Below, in pieces: positions 45,435 through 55,705 of a DNA stretch of 64,000 nt. The first letter of the stretch is position 1. Every line of letters starts with the position of its first letter. The notes beneath the pieces were generated by a model. That model had not been told where the DNA came from. It was given only the letters and a program-made list of their open reading frames with translations, and made no database searches. This DNA comes from Amorphophallus konjac (taxonomy: Eukaryota; Streptophyta; Magnoliopsida; Alismatales; Araceae), in NCBI GenBank assembly GCA_022559845.1, contig CM040117.1, forward strand, positions 149,610,732 to 149,674,731, written 5' to 3'. A program made the position numbers and the translations under genes.

Positions 45435-47015
45435 ATGCCCACTCGTCGGGGTACTCAGTACTCACCCCCACCACCACCTATGGCCAACCCACGGGATACC
45501 TCGGGAGACTTCCACTCCCTACAAGAGGCGATGATGGCCATTATGACTAGGTTGGACCAATCCGATGCTAACTTTCGGGCTTTCTCTGATAATATGGATG
45601 GTCACCTTAGAGCCATGGAGGGGCGCTTGGAGACCTCCGACAGGTCGGTCCAAGACCTCGTTGGGCGGTTAGATAGGATGTCACACGGGGACCCTCCAGG
45701 GGCAGCCCAAGGCCCACCCGCACCCCCTCCCGCGGTGGCCCAAGTCCAACCCGCTCCCATGGCCCAAGTCCAGGCCGCTCCCGCGGCCCAAAACCAGCCA
45801 CCACAGGCTCCTCCACCCGCCCTTCCTCGGGTTCCCCAACTACCGCACCGTGACCTTGGTCTCGAGGACTATGGTTCCGACAATGCCTATGAGGGATATG
45901 GTCAACGCCGTCGTGGTTTTCAGCCACAACGAGATGAGGATGATGACCGGGTCCTTAAGACCGTGCGAGCGGACCCTCCCGCTTTTTACAGGTCTTTGGA
46001 TCCGAAAGTCTACCTAGATTGGGAGTTCGGCATGGACCGTTACTTTGAGTGGTATGATATGTCGGAGCGTCGAAGGGTCCGATTTGCCACCATGAAACTC
46101 ATGGGGCAGGCACAAACCTATTGGAAGAATGTGGAGAGCCTGCTACTTCAGCGGCTAGAACCCCCGATCGACACATGGGCCGAGATGAAGAATAAACTTC
46201 GGCAAAAGTACCTTCCTCCCACATACCGCCAGCGACTCATCGATAGATGGCAAAGTCTTAGCCAAGGAGACCGGTCCGTCTCCGAATACATCGCGGAGTT
46301 TGATGAGTACTTTCGACGATGTGGTGTCACGGAGGAGAGTACCATGCCTGTGTCCCGCTTTCGACGTGGTTTGCAGCCACACTACCAGTATGAGCTTTTC
46401 TGCCGCAATGCCAAGACGTTGGAAGAGGCATACCAGGTTGCTCTCGAGATGGAGCAATTTGAGGGAGAGTTCGAGTCTAGCCATCGGTTGGGCCCCACCC
46501 CTCTCCGTAGTACCGAGCCCCGTCACTCCATAGGCCCACATCAGCGGCCTCCCATGGCTCGATCTCAGGAGCCCACCCGTCAGGAGCACTTCGCTCCACG
46601 GCCTTGTCCTCCTCCACCTCGGGATCTATTCCCACCCCAACCACCGGCACCCGTTGCACGTTCCCCGGCTCCTATAGCCCATCCTCTGGCACCGGCACCC
46701 CCTCCACTATTATCCACGGCACCTACATCTCCCCCTTTGCTGCCTACACCCCTTACCCGACGGGATGATAAGGGTAAGGCCCCTTTTATAGGAGAGAGTA
46801 GTCGGTCGAGAGTGCAGTGTTTCCACTGTCATGGATTTGGCCACTTTGCCAGCGAGTGTCCCGCTCGCGCCACCCTAGCCTTAGGAGTTGGAGAGCCCGC
46901 ACCTCCCGAGCTTGAGTGTGTCAATTATGAGGCCGATGACGCACTAGCCGATGAGTACTATGCCTTGGGGGGAGAGTTGGATGGCTCACCCGCCGCCCAG
47001 GATGCCGCCACCTAG
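45435..47015 (+). CDS. gag: GYP-2 gag: intact 526-aa capsid/nucleocapsid protein
   Basis: The start MPTRRGTQYS is the first ATG of the frame. Residues 25-85 form a helical stretch, and 90-140 is Pro/Ala/Gln-rich. The retrotransposon gag core spans about 160-345, with FYRSLDPKVYLDWEFGMDRY, KLMGQAQTYWKN, YLPPTYRQRL and RFRRGLQPHYQYELF. A second Pro-rich linker precedes one CCHC knuckle, CFHCHGFGHFASEC (about 458-471). The protein ends in an acidic tail followed by TAG. It is uninterrupted, unlike every other gag here. There is no protease after it. By family knowledge it would form particles that package the element's own RNA if a related element supplied pol. Confidence 0.88.
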   Translation: MPTRRGTQYSPPPPPMANPRDTSGDFHSLQEAMMAIMTRLDQSDANFRAFSDNMDGHLRAMEGRLETSDRSVQDLVGRLDRMSHGDPPGAAQGPPAPPPAVAQVQPAPMAQVQAAPAAQNQPPQAPPPALPRVPQLPHRDLGLEDYGSDNAYEGYGQRRRGFQPQRDEDDDRVLKTVRADPPAFYRSLDPKVYLDWEFGMDRYFEWYDMSERRRVRFATMKLMGQAQTYWKNVESLLLQRLEPPIDTWAEMKNKLRQKYLPPTYRQRLIDRWQSLSQGDRSVSEYIAEFDEYFRRCGVTEESTMPVSRFRRGLQPHYQYELFCRNAKTLEEAYQVALEMEQFEGEFESSHRLGPTPLRSTEPRHSIGPHQRPPMARSQEPTRQEHFAPRPCPPPPRDLFPPQPPAPVARSPAPIAHPLAPAPPPLLSTAPTSPPLLPTPLTRRDDKGKAPFIGESSRSRVQCFHCHGFGHFASECPARATLALGVGEPAPPELECVNYEADDALADEYYALGGELDGSPAAQDAAT

Positions 47016-47480
47016 TGGGCTTGTGTCACCATCTTAGTCTAGGGTCATATATGAGTCAGTGTGTTTTTCTTGTGTGGTTTGTTTGTGTGGTGTGTCTCGA
47101 GTCGATTGTTATGTTTATTGCATGGTAAGTCTGCATGAGTCTTGTGCAAGCTCGTTGTCGGTCTCTTATGAGTAAGATGCGAGTGGACTCACTTGATGAG
47201 TATGGGGTCGATTCTACATCTATACCCGGATCAGTCACCTATAGGGACTCAGCGGTGATTCCTAGTGAGTCTTTGAGCCGCTTCCCTTCCTTTTGAGAGT
47301 GCCCCACCCGTAGTGTCCACCTTCAGGCCATAGCAGTTTGCGTATATCGAGTATATATGGAATGAGCAGGTGACGATCATTTGGAGTGGAGCGTACCCAC
47401 ATTACTTGGCACTGTGACGGATCCGCCGGAGTATTCGAGCATCCCTACCCCTACTCGACGGGGTCGAGTTCCTCCCACCC
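47016..47480 (+). other. GYP-2 3' untranslated region
   Basis: Noncoding. It is similar to the GYP-0 sequence at 1-343, which shows the two elements share this region although GYP-2 has lost or never had pol. Confidence 0.7.
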
Positions 47481-47489
47481 GGGGAGAGT
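47481..47489 (+). other. GYP-2 polypurine tract
   Basis: ggggagagt directly before the 3' LTR start; ggggagaat at the same place in GYP-0. Confidence 0.8.
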
Positions 47490-49572
47490 TGATGGGAATC
47501 GACACCGAGCCAGTACCTTTTCATATTGCATTTATATCCTTTAGTTTATTTTTATATCCACGGGAAAGTATACGCACAATTGTACGGCTTTATCAGCCAA
47601 TGCGTCACTCCCGTAGATTGTATGGGTTTCTATGTAATTTGTCAGTAGGACCAACAAGGGGGCCCTCAGCCCTTTCCCATTGATCCATGTCATCTTGTGG
47701 GGCTGGTCAACCATCCTAGGTGGACATCTAGAAGGTTGGACTAGTCATATGCCACATGGGTAGACAAGTGGCCCATTTTGTCCAAGGTAGGCCACCTACC
47801 ATTCACTTACCCATTCAACCTTACTTATAGTCAAGGGGGCGCCCCATTCCACTTGCCTTAGTTTAATATTTTTTTGTGTGTTATTAGAATGCAATCCCAG
47901 CCCTTCAATCCTCTTCCCTAGATCTAAGGGTCCACATTGCATTTGATGTAAACCATATATAAGCTTGTATTTTCATGTGAAATTCAATGAAAAATCAGAA
48001 AATTTTATGAAATCTAAGGAGCATATTGCGCCCCCAACCCCTCTCCCTCTGGTTCCTCTCCTCCAACCTCAAGTTCTAGAGTGATTCTACCTTCTATCAT
48101 CTCCTCTCAATCTCTGGTGATCGTCTGTGCCGCCGCCGTCGCCGTTCGTGCCACCGTCGAGCCGCCTCTGTAGTTTTATCTTCGTCCGACCACAGAAGCT
48201 TCCATGAATTATCTGTCTCATCCACGAGCATGGATTGATCTGAATTTTTTATGGTGTGTTCAGCCCTTGCATTCCAAGATACACTTAAATTCTCACTCCA
48301 AAAATCCATCTTTTAGTATTTTTACATTTTCGTCCAACCTGTCATCCCAGATCTTCCATGTTTCTATCTATAATGACAGAACCTCTGAGTTCTCCCCCTC
48401 TGACCATCTTTTTGATTTGTCCAAACCCTCCCAATTTTACTGGGAGTTCTGTCCATCACCCCCTACCTCCACAAATTTTCTTAATTTTTTATCAGCCTTC
48501 TACCTATTTTTAGAAATTCGTGTTCTTCCTCTGATACAGTGTTTTTAGTCAGATCCCAGATCTGACCACCATCCACTTCCAATATCATAACAAATCACCA
48601 CCACCTCGAACTCCAGATCCAAAAATATTCCTAGTTTCCTTGTTCGCTTTCCTACAACCTTGCTGAAGAACACATCTTGAAAGTCGGACATCTACTTCAC
48701 GGTCAAAGGCAATCAACAGGATAGTTCTCTGCAGATCTGAGTCTTCGGTTACTGTACAATAGCAGCATATAAAATTCGCCAACACAAAGTAAAAATTTGG
48801 TGAATTTTTCTGAAGGCCAATAGATTGTAGTACTTCGAAGCAGCTTTCCAACGGCTCTGATCTCGTCACATTCCGACACCGGTGCTGATCGCAGCGTCCG
48901 TTCTAGCCGGAGCGCGTGCTGAAATACAGAATCGGCAGATTTCTGATCGGTTTTTCCGACCGGTGCCGAACGGAGCCGCCCGGCCTCCGGCTGGCGAACC
49001 AGCGTGCCGCCAGCCCGGGGAGCGCTTCTCCAAGTGTCTCCACTATAGCGGTACCACCGGGTCCCACACGGCCCCTCCGGACAGCACGTGGGCCCCACGG
49101 TCGTGAACACGCGTGTAGCCGAATCAACACCCGAAGCTGCCCGTCAACCCGAATTCGGTCCTCCCGGGCCCATTTGTATAGCCCTTTACCTCCCTGCGTG
49201 GAGTGGGCATGTTCCCATTGCTATAATTATTGTGTGTTAAGTTTCCCGGGAGTACGAGTTTTCGGCCGGGTCCGTCTTCCCCACGCCGAGCGCGTGGAGG
49301 TATCGCCTTCGCTCCCTTACTTGGCATTTTGCTTAATTTCATATATGCTTGTTTATGCCGCTGCTAGAGAGCATGATAGGGTAATTAGCTCACTTTCTAT
49401 TTATATCACCGCTGCTGCGAGAGAGAGCGTTACCGTCCCGTGACCCGATCCGGGCACGAAAGAGAGAGCCGACCACCCTAGCTCTTGCCAGTTTCTCAAC
49501 CGCGCACGTCCGACGCTTCCCTCGTTAAGGGACGATCGCGAGCTTGTCGTGTCCGTGTCTCGTCCCGCATCA
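47490..49572 (+). mobile_element. GYP-2: 3' LTR (2083 bp)
   Basis: It starts TGATGGGAATCGAC and ends GCATCA, followed by the CCCTT duplication and the resumed GYP-1 gag. A TATA box lies at 47956-47963. Reading frames shared with the 5' LTR near 48880-49440 follow GC-rich LTR sequence and have no protein family signature. Confidence 0.92.
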
Positions 49573-50157
49573 CCCTTCATTCATATAAGGGAATTCTTGT
49601 ATGAGTCGGCGTAATTTCAATACGATGATATGGCGTATTTTTTCCGCCGCTCATTGGACAGGATAGCATTGGAATGGTTCTATGCTCTACCACTGGAGGG
49701 GGCAGAGAGTTTCAAGGTTGTTAAAGAAAAGTTTATACAGAGATTCCAAGACCGTGTGGGCCCGGAGTATTCTTTTACTGATCAGGTGGCCGAGGAGATG
49801 AAGGCCGACAAGGACTTCGCTACCTATGCTGACTGATGGAGGCAGATGGCCTCCCGTGCGCCCGGGCAGATTCCGGAGGAAGAAAAGGTTAAGCTGTTGA
49901 TTTCCAATGCCACCCCCACCTTCCGGAACATATTATCTATGAACGACATTTTCAATATGCACCAGTTGTACAGCAGGGCCAAGTTTATCTAGACCCAGTT
50001 TAAAGACTCCCCCATTCACTCCTTGTTCGAGGCCTAGAAGCCCAAGCCCGCCAGAAAACCTCAGGGCCCAATTACTGAGGGAGTCCAGACGAATGAGTAG
50101 GTGCAGGCTGTCCACTTCCCCAACCAATCCGCTCCACCTCACTTCCAACAACCTCCC

Positions 50158-51793
50158 TGTTGACACCCGTTTTATGACCAATGAGTTGGGTCATCTCCTT
50201 ATCTATTTTTATGATGTCCCGAGTTATTTGCCGCTTATTGGGTCATTTTTGATCAATTTTTGGGCCTAATTTTATGGGTCATTCTCCTTGGTTGGACTTA
50301 GCTCCATTGGTTTCTCGTCACTTCACCTTATTGGGCCTAGATAAGGGCTAATGAGGATTACTTTGTGGATTAAGTTGTGGATTTATTAGCCTTTATCTCT
50401 TTTGCCACGTCCTCTCCCCTAGCGGTCTATCGTACGACCGCAAGGTGGGCGTTGGCGGTCCATCTCTAGACCGCTAATGGGCAGAGAGTCCTGTTGGGTC
50501 TCTTTGATCTTATCTTCTTCTGGACGCATGTTCCCTAGTGGTCTATCGCACGACCGTTTATTGGTGCTAGCGGTCTATCGCAAGACCGCTAGTGGGAACA
50601 GAGAGTCCTGCTCTGCTGTTCTTCCTCTGCTCGACCGTGGATGAACTAGAGTCCTTTATCCTTTGATTTCTCTCTTTATACAGAGGCTCCCAAAACCTTC
50701 TGTTTGTTTCTGTGGACTCTTAGGAGTATTATCTTCAAGGATTATCTGGTTTTAAGTCTATTTTTGAGTCATTATCCCTCCAACTCGAACCTCGGGTTTT
50801 AGGGCCTATAAATAGGACCCTTGAGTTCATGGCTTGAGAAGGATATTTTTGGAGATTGTCACGAAGTGCTGCTGCGTTTTGAAGTCATTTCTAACCAAGG
50901 AGAAGCTGCTTCCACGTCCACCAAGTTTCTAGTCCAGGGAGTACAAAGTTTCTTTGGTCCTAGTTTGTGTTCTTTGGTCTTTAGTTTTGTCTATTGTTCC
51001 TTGCATCCATAGCATCTTTCCTCCTCTTTTCTCCACGTTCTCTGCATTCAATCATCTTTTCAAAACATCCTCCCATCTTTTTCACGCCCCACAGGGGTTA
51101 AAAAACCTAAACCTCCCCGGTATTCACCCTTCTTTTATGCGTATTAGTTTAATTGCATTATAGTTACTACACTTGCCCAAGGGCTAATTGGGTTATTTTT
51201 TCTTGTTGTCTACACTTTCTCGTAGGTTTACAAGACTTACTACACGAGGCCCAACCTTTCTGGCCGGCCAGGAGGGGTGGAGATTAAGTTTCAAATCACT
51301 GATCTGGGTGCTCTAGCGGTCATTTGGAAGCCCATTTTCAAGTATACGGCGGTCTATCGTAAGACCATTTTCTACTGGTTCGCGGTTGTCTGAAAGATCG
51401 TTATTTCTCTGTGTGCCTGGTTTTCTCTCTCCCGTGGGAGGGTGACATCAACTGGCTCTTTCCAAGGAATTATTGTGGTTTTTACTACTTTAATTACTTT
51501 GGTGGCGATCACACATCTTTAGTTGGGTATTTGTTCATCTTTGTCATCATCTTTGCTTGCTCTCTTTATTTTATTTGCTCCACACCTACGGTGTGTTTTT
51601 TTATTTTATTCCTTTGCTCCACGTCCCGGCGTGTGTTTTTATTTTTAATCTTCATAAACATTGATGACATGCCCATGTTCCTGATTTTATGATTGTTTAA
51701 GTTAGGTCATTACTTGCTCACACACTTTCACATCACACTACTATATTCACAATCACACTCATCTCATATAACATCACAAAAGAAACATCAACA
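50158..51793 (+). mobile_element. GYP-3: 5' LTR (1636 bp)
   Basis: Start TGTTGACACCC, end ACATCAACA. It contains gcggtctatcg...gaccgc inverted repeats (50420-50610) and a TATA box at 50807-50815. Confidence 0.75.
50807..50815 (+). promoter_or_regulatory. TATA box, GYP-3 LTR
   Basis: TATAAATAG in the same surroundings as in GYP-1. Confidence 0.6.
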
Positions 51794-51804
51794 CCCCCAT
51801 TTTT

Positions 51805-51822
51805 TGGCGATCACGGTGGGAC
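51805..51822 (+). other. GYP-3 primer-binding site (candidate)
   Basis: TGGCGATCACGGTGGGAC. It differs from the GYP-1 site at one base and lies 11 nt after the LTR end. Confidence 0.6.
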
Positions 51823-52734
51823 ATCTAGTGCCAATCGTGCTGAGTTCTTGTTTCACCTCCTGTCTTTAGTTCATCTCAGTAGCCCTTGTGTTTTCCTCGG
51901 GTTTCCCATTTTATTTCTTGTTGTTTCTGCTCCCTAGTTCCTTGGCGGTCTTCTGTCTGGCCGTTTTCAGCTTAAAAGCAGTCTAGAGATAGACCATCTT
52001 ATCTCATAGCGATCTTCTGGACGACTGTTTCTCCAGTACAGGTACGTACACTGAGGTTGCTTATATTTCTACAGTTTTTGACTGTGATTATCATTCTTGG
52101 GTGCTATTTGGTCTCCTCCCTTGTTGTTATCCATATATACATCATTGTTTGTATATTGATTGTTAGTTTTAGGCTAGAAATTACATGCACTCCGGTGCAC
52201 ATAGGGTCATTCATATTTCACATCATAGTTGCATCTTTTACCTTGGTGTGTGAACATCTCGTCTCCATATTCCTTGGGGCCGACTAGGTGACCACATCCA
52301 GGACCTCCTTAAGTCACCGCGAGCCGTAGATTTCCACACGGACGCCAGGCCGGTTGTATCTTTACCACACCGTGTCTAGGTTGCATAAGTGAGGGAGAGT
52401 TTGCACCTAGAGTTAACCAAGTCCCAAACATTTTTCCTATTAGGAACCTTGTTAGAGAAAATATTTAAATTCAAATCATTAAGGTTCTAAAGGAGGAAAC
52501 AAATAAAAATTGGTGCATCATCATAACTTTGTTGACTTTGAGTTCCTCTCATCCCTTTCTTTGTTTTCATAAATTTGGAGTCTTTGTTTTAGTGTCTCAT
52601 TTGTGTTTTTTTGTTTGTGTTGTTTGTCTTTTGTCAAGGTGTCCCATTGCATGTGGAGTTGCTTCGGGTCCTTAGAATCATCTTCTAGGAGCAATTCCTT
52701 CTTCACCTCTTATTCCAAGCCTCTCTTTGAATCC
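51823..52734 (+). other. GYP-3 leader
   Basis: Untranslated; collinear with the GYP-1 leader. It includes the tgcactccggtgca box (52187-52200) and the CCGTA/CACGG stem (52324-52341). It is interrupted after AATCC at 52734 by SIR-c, three bases before the gag ATG once the duplication is discounted. Confidence 0.65.
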
Positions 52735-53149
52735 TGTTAGGACCGGTGCGATGGATTCAGAGGAGGGGGGGGGGGTGAATGAATCCCTATAAAAAATTCA
52801 CCCAACTAAAAACTATAGCTGATCGATGTGTAGAATTAACGCACTCAGATGGCTCAACAAGATCACCGTCCTAAGAAGGCTCACACTTGAACACTTAATA
52901 TGGACAGTCGGATGAAACACTTAGTCACTCAGTGAATCCAGAAAACTCGAAACGGTTAGATGAGCAAATCTAATCATACATCTAACGTGGACCAACAGGT
53001 AATCAGTCCAAAGTGAGTCTCTCAAGACCACTATCGAATGAACGTTATGCAATCAAATTCCTTGCTAGATTGAAGATTCAAATCGCTCTATGCATACATC
53101 TAGCGAATCGAATAAGGCAATCAAACCACAGTAGACAAGAGAATTTTTA

Positions 53150-53201
53150 GGTGGTTCGGTCTGCAGACCTACGTCCACCCCACACTCAAACCCGAGTGTG
53201 G
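53150..53201 (-). ncRNA. U5 two-hairpin element, SIR-c left LTR
   Basis: GGTGG/CCACC with an inner GGTC/GACC, then CCACACTC/GAGTGTGG. The internal loop is ACGTA/GAA in sense. Confidence 0.6.
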
Positions 53202-53781
53202 CTTTCGCTGAAACACATCTTAAACCGCTGGGCCTCACAGCTTGCTTACAACCGCTGAGCATCACAGCTTGCTTTCGCTGGGCAATATAGCTTAGCCATC
53301 CGCTGACACACAGCTTGACCGCTGGGCGTTACAGCTTCGGCGTCTAGAGGATACCACACCTCTGCAAACGCTGGGGCTTACAGCTTAACCCGTCCAGAGG
53401 AATCCTTCTCTGCTATAGCTGAGCGACACAACTTGCTCCGCTGACAGACAGCTAGAAATAAAGAGTGTAAAAGAAAAATAAGAAATGAGAAATCACAGCG
53501 ACAGAAAGTTGTATACGATGATAGCACAAATGTGGCTCTCAGGGAGCTGACTAGCCTAGATTTGATCCAAGGTCCAGTGAAACTAATCTTCAGGAAAATC
53601 TTCTATCTTCTTCTCCTCGAGCTCTTTCTTCACTCTCTTTATCTCTCTCTCCTTCTCTCGATCTCACGAGCTCTCTCACTTTCACTTCTGCTCTGCTCTG
53701 CTACTACTCTCTTCTCCTCTCTGGATCGTGCTGGCTATAGATCTTTCTGCTTCGATCCCCCTTCTCCAGAAGGAGAGGCTT

Positions 53782-53791
53782 CCTTTTTATA
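53782..53791 (-). promoter_or_regulatory. TATA box, SIR-c left LTR
   Basis: In sense TATAAAAAGG, upstream (in sense) of the hairpin-rich U5 part. Confidence 0.5.
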
Positions 53792-55108
53792 TGAGCATCA
53801 GATGTAGGGCGTGTGCTTTCCACGATTCCCACCCAAACGCCTTGGCCCACGTGGCAGCATCCTAGCTCAATGCTTTCCACGTGTCACGATCCTGACACCT
53901 CCTCCACTCTTGGATCACGTGCCATTCTTATTCTTCTCAAAAAACTACCTGTCATATAGTCATAAGGAAATATCAACTCAAGACAGTTATACATATAGTA
54001 AAGAGCCAAGCAGGACTTGCACGGAGTCAATAGGTGAATAAGTCAGATGTGCATAGACTTACTTGCAGCATAAGACTAACGGATGCACTAGTTATGTGTA
54101 TGTAGTGTGCAAGCATTGCACAGACCTGCTTGGATCGTGAGCAGCCTTGCATGGACTCTGTGTGTGCGAGTATGAGAGGGATGCACAAACTCTATGTGCA
54201 TTCAGCAACGGAAGTTGCACAGAATTGATTAGTGTAGGATAGAATTGCACCGACCGCGTGAATGCAGACAATGCAAATTGCACCGAGTACAGTCTTGCAC
54301 ACGCCAGATATGCATCGACAGTAATCTTCGCAGTGCGATATTGCACCGACTTGGAGAAGTGGCGCAAGACAAAACATGCACCGACACAGTTGTGCACCAA
54401 GGTAACACTTACGCCGAGAAAGTGTGCGCAAGAAGAAATATGCACCGATACAAAGACTTGCACCGATCGTGTGTCCTTGTGCCTAGACAAAATCGTGCAC
54501 CGACCTTTCTATGCCTAATACGCATGCCTGCAACAACCTCTGCACCAACGAAAATGCAAGATATAGCAGAACCTGTGCTGAGGTGATCTTGCAAGAAGAG
54601 GTATTGCACAGACTCACAATCATGCAGCGCCAAAGATTGCACCGACTCAACGCGTACGAAGGCTAGGAATGCACTGACTTTAAGGACACCTTAGACATGA
54701 ACATGCACCAGCCTAATGTCCCTTAGCCCAGAATGTATCTACTTCTATTCATGAATGACCAAAGGTTGCACAGACCTGATGAAAACAACGATAGTAAATT
54801 CAAGAACTATGCGACCCTTGGACTTATGAATGCATCGACATCGTGACACTTAGACCCACATATGCACAGACTCACTCTACAGCAGGACTCCAGTACACAG
54901 GCATTCTTTGCTAAGAATATAGCATATGCACGAACTTAATGAGGCCTAATAGACATATGCAGATGCACAGAAATATGCCCAAAATTTACTCCAGGATGAA
55001 CGTGTTTGCTCTAAGCAAAATGCAATAAGAAAATACGGAATACATTTTTTATGCATTTTGATTTCATCATGACTCATAGATTGTCATTGTCAAAACCAGG
55101 GTCCAACA

Positions 55109-55122
55109 GTCTCCCCGTTTTT
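55109..55122 (-). other. SIR-c left half: polypurine tract
   Basis: In sense aaaaacggggagac, adjoining the left LTR. Confidence 0.7.
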
Positions 55123-55145
55123 GATGATGACAACTATGAGTCATG

Positions 55146-55453
55146 AAGCATTTATCCTCTTCCTCCTCGTTTGCAGGAGTTATCTTGTCCAAGATTTCCT
55201 TTCCTGACGCACACTTGAGAACAAAAGGAAATTTGTCAGCATTCACTGCATCTCTTAGAATATTAAGAGCTATGATATTCTCACGATTCTTCGATCTGTC
55301 CTCACTGGACCACTTGGTCTCATTTCGGGGCAACTTATGTGGGCCTTTCGATACGAGTTTCCATAGACTCGGGTCAATGGAATTCATGTAGACACAGAGA
55401 CCTCCCAACCACTTACTGAAGTTAGAACCATCAAAGATACAAGGACGAGCCAT
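55146..55453 (-). pseudogene. gag: SIR-c left half: gag N-terminal fragment
   Basis: It starts MARPCIFDGSNFSKW and keeps about 100 residues of copia gag core (SLWKLVSKGPHKLP). Then it joins directly to sequence near the polypurine tract. The rest of gag and all of pol have been deleted here. Confidence 0.75.
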
Positions 55454-55609
55454 ATGGAAAGATAGAAAAAAAAATAGCCTTAGCACACAAAGCAATCACA
55501 GATGAATGCACCAAAATCCCTCGATCAAAACCGAACAGATAGCAACAGGAGTAGCACCTTAAACAGCAGGATCCTCTGTAGATCGTTGGATCTGAATGTA
55601 CAGAGACCC

Positions 55610-55621
55610 GCTCTCATACCA
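55610..55621 (-). other. SIR-c left half: primer-binding site
   Basis: In sense TGGTATGAGAGC, one mismatch to the usual TGGTATCAGAGC. Confidence 0.75.
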
Positions 55622-55623
55622 AT

Positions 55624-55705
55624 TGATAGAACAGATGGACGCTCTAATGCCTATAGATAGAATATCTATAGACGATCTAGAGGGGGGTGAATAGATCGGT
55701 CACCC
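55624..55705 (-). mobile_element. SIR-c left half: stub of the 5' LTR
   Basis: It starts TGATAGAACAGATGG and keeps about 80 bp of U5. It resembles the end of the right LTR (ccatctgttctaaca at 59848-59862) more than the left LTR, which suggests recombination between related elements. It ends at a deletion breakpoint near 55705. Confidence 0.6.

Larger units (their letters stand above)
32288..49572 (+). mobile_element. GYP-2: gag-only Ty3/gypsy element (TR-GAG type), interrupted by SIR-b
   Basis: It is flanked by CCCTT (32283-32287 and 49573-49577). Without SIR-b it is about 6.5 kb: 2.08-kb LTR, initiator-Met primer site, 0.3-kb leader, one intact 526-aa gag, 0.47-kb 3' region, polypurine tract, 2.08-kb LTR. 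No protease, reverse transcriptase or integrase is present between gag and the 3' LTR. The layout matches non-autonomous TR-GAG elements, which depend on pol from a relative. The LTRs differ at several percent, mostly by transitions. GYP-0 at the window's left edge is a relative. Confidence 0.85.
15600..50157 (+). mobile_element. GYP-1: Ty3/gypsy element (Tat-like), interrupted by SIR-a, GYP-2 and SIR-b
   Basis: Its own sequence is 15600-15668, 28377-32287 and 49578-50157. The LTR starts TGTTGACACCC and ends GTGTCTACA. The primer site at 30181 starts TGGCGATTACGG, similar in its first bases to the TGGCGACTC sites of Tat/Ogre elements. A leader of 1.2 kb and a gag follow. The gag reading frame resumes exactly across the GYP-2 insertion when one CCCTT copy is removed. 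It stops at 50157, where GYP-3 begins without a preceding purine tract. The candidate left duplication is gctcc (15595-15599); the right end is outside the window. Confidence 0.75.
31431..50157 (+). pseudogene. gag: GYP-1 gag, split by GYP-2 and carrying seven stops
   Basis: The coding pieces are 31431-32287 and 49578-50157. The protein starts MSSYDFSYSREN, has a Pro-rich N-terminal third, then the retrotransposon gag core (SLADIPIPNFRGIRFP, ELPAYRKYDGNGNPF; after the insertion ALEWFYALPLEGAESF, IQRFQDRVGPEYSF). The two pieces join in frame once one CCCTT copy is discounted, with no indel break. Stops: TAG at 31674, 32238, 49990, 50035 and 50098, TAA at 49612, TGA at 49834. At most of these GYP-3 still has Gln. 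The gene ends at 50157, where the GYP-3 LTR begins, so the C-terminal part is not seen. Confidence 0.8.
52735..55108 (-). mobile_element. SIR-c: left LTR (2374 bp, minus)
   Basis: It runs TGTTAGGACC to GTCCAACA and is followed by the inverted polypurine tract. It has a two-hairpin element (53150-53201), eight tandem GCTG...CAGC mini-hairpins (53226-53455), an inverted TATA box (53782-53791), and about 25 tgcaccgac or tgcacagac motifs (54100-54960). Confidence 0.8.

Noticed and set aside
43615..49443. ORFs of 70-175 aa occurring twice (for example near 44416 and 48916)
   Set aside because: They lie in the two copies of the GYP-2 LTR, overlap in several frames on both strands, and have no family signature.
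50158..51793. Reading this LTR as the 3' LTR of GYP-1
   Set aside because: No polypurine tract precedes it, gag is cut in mid-domain, and a primer site, leader and gag start follow it as for a 5' LTR.
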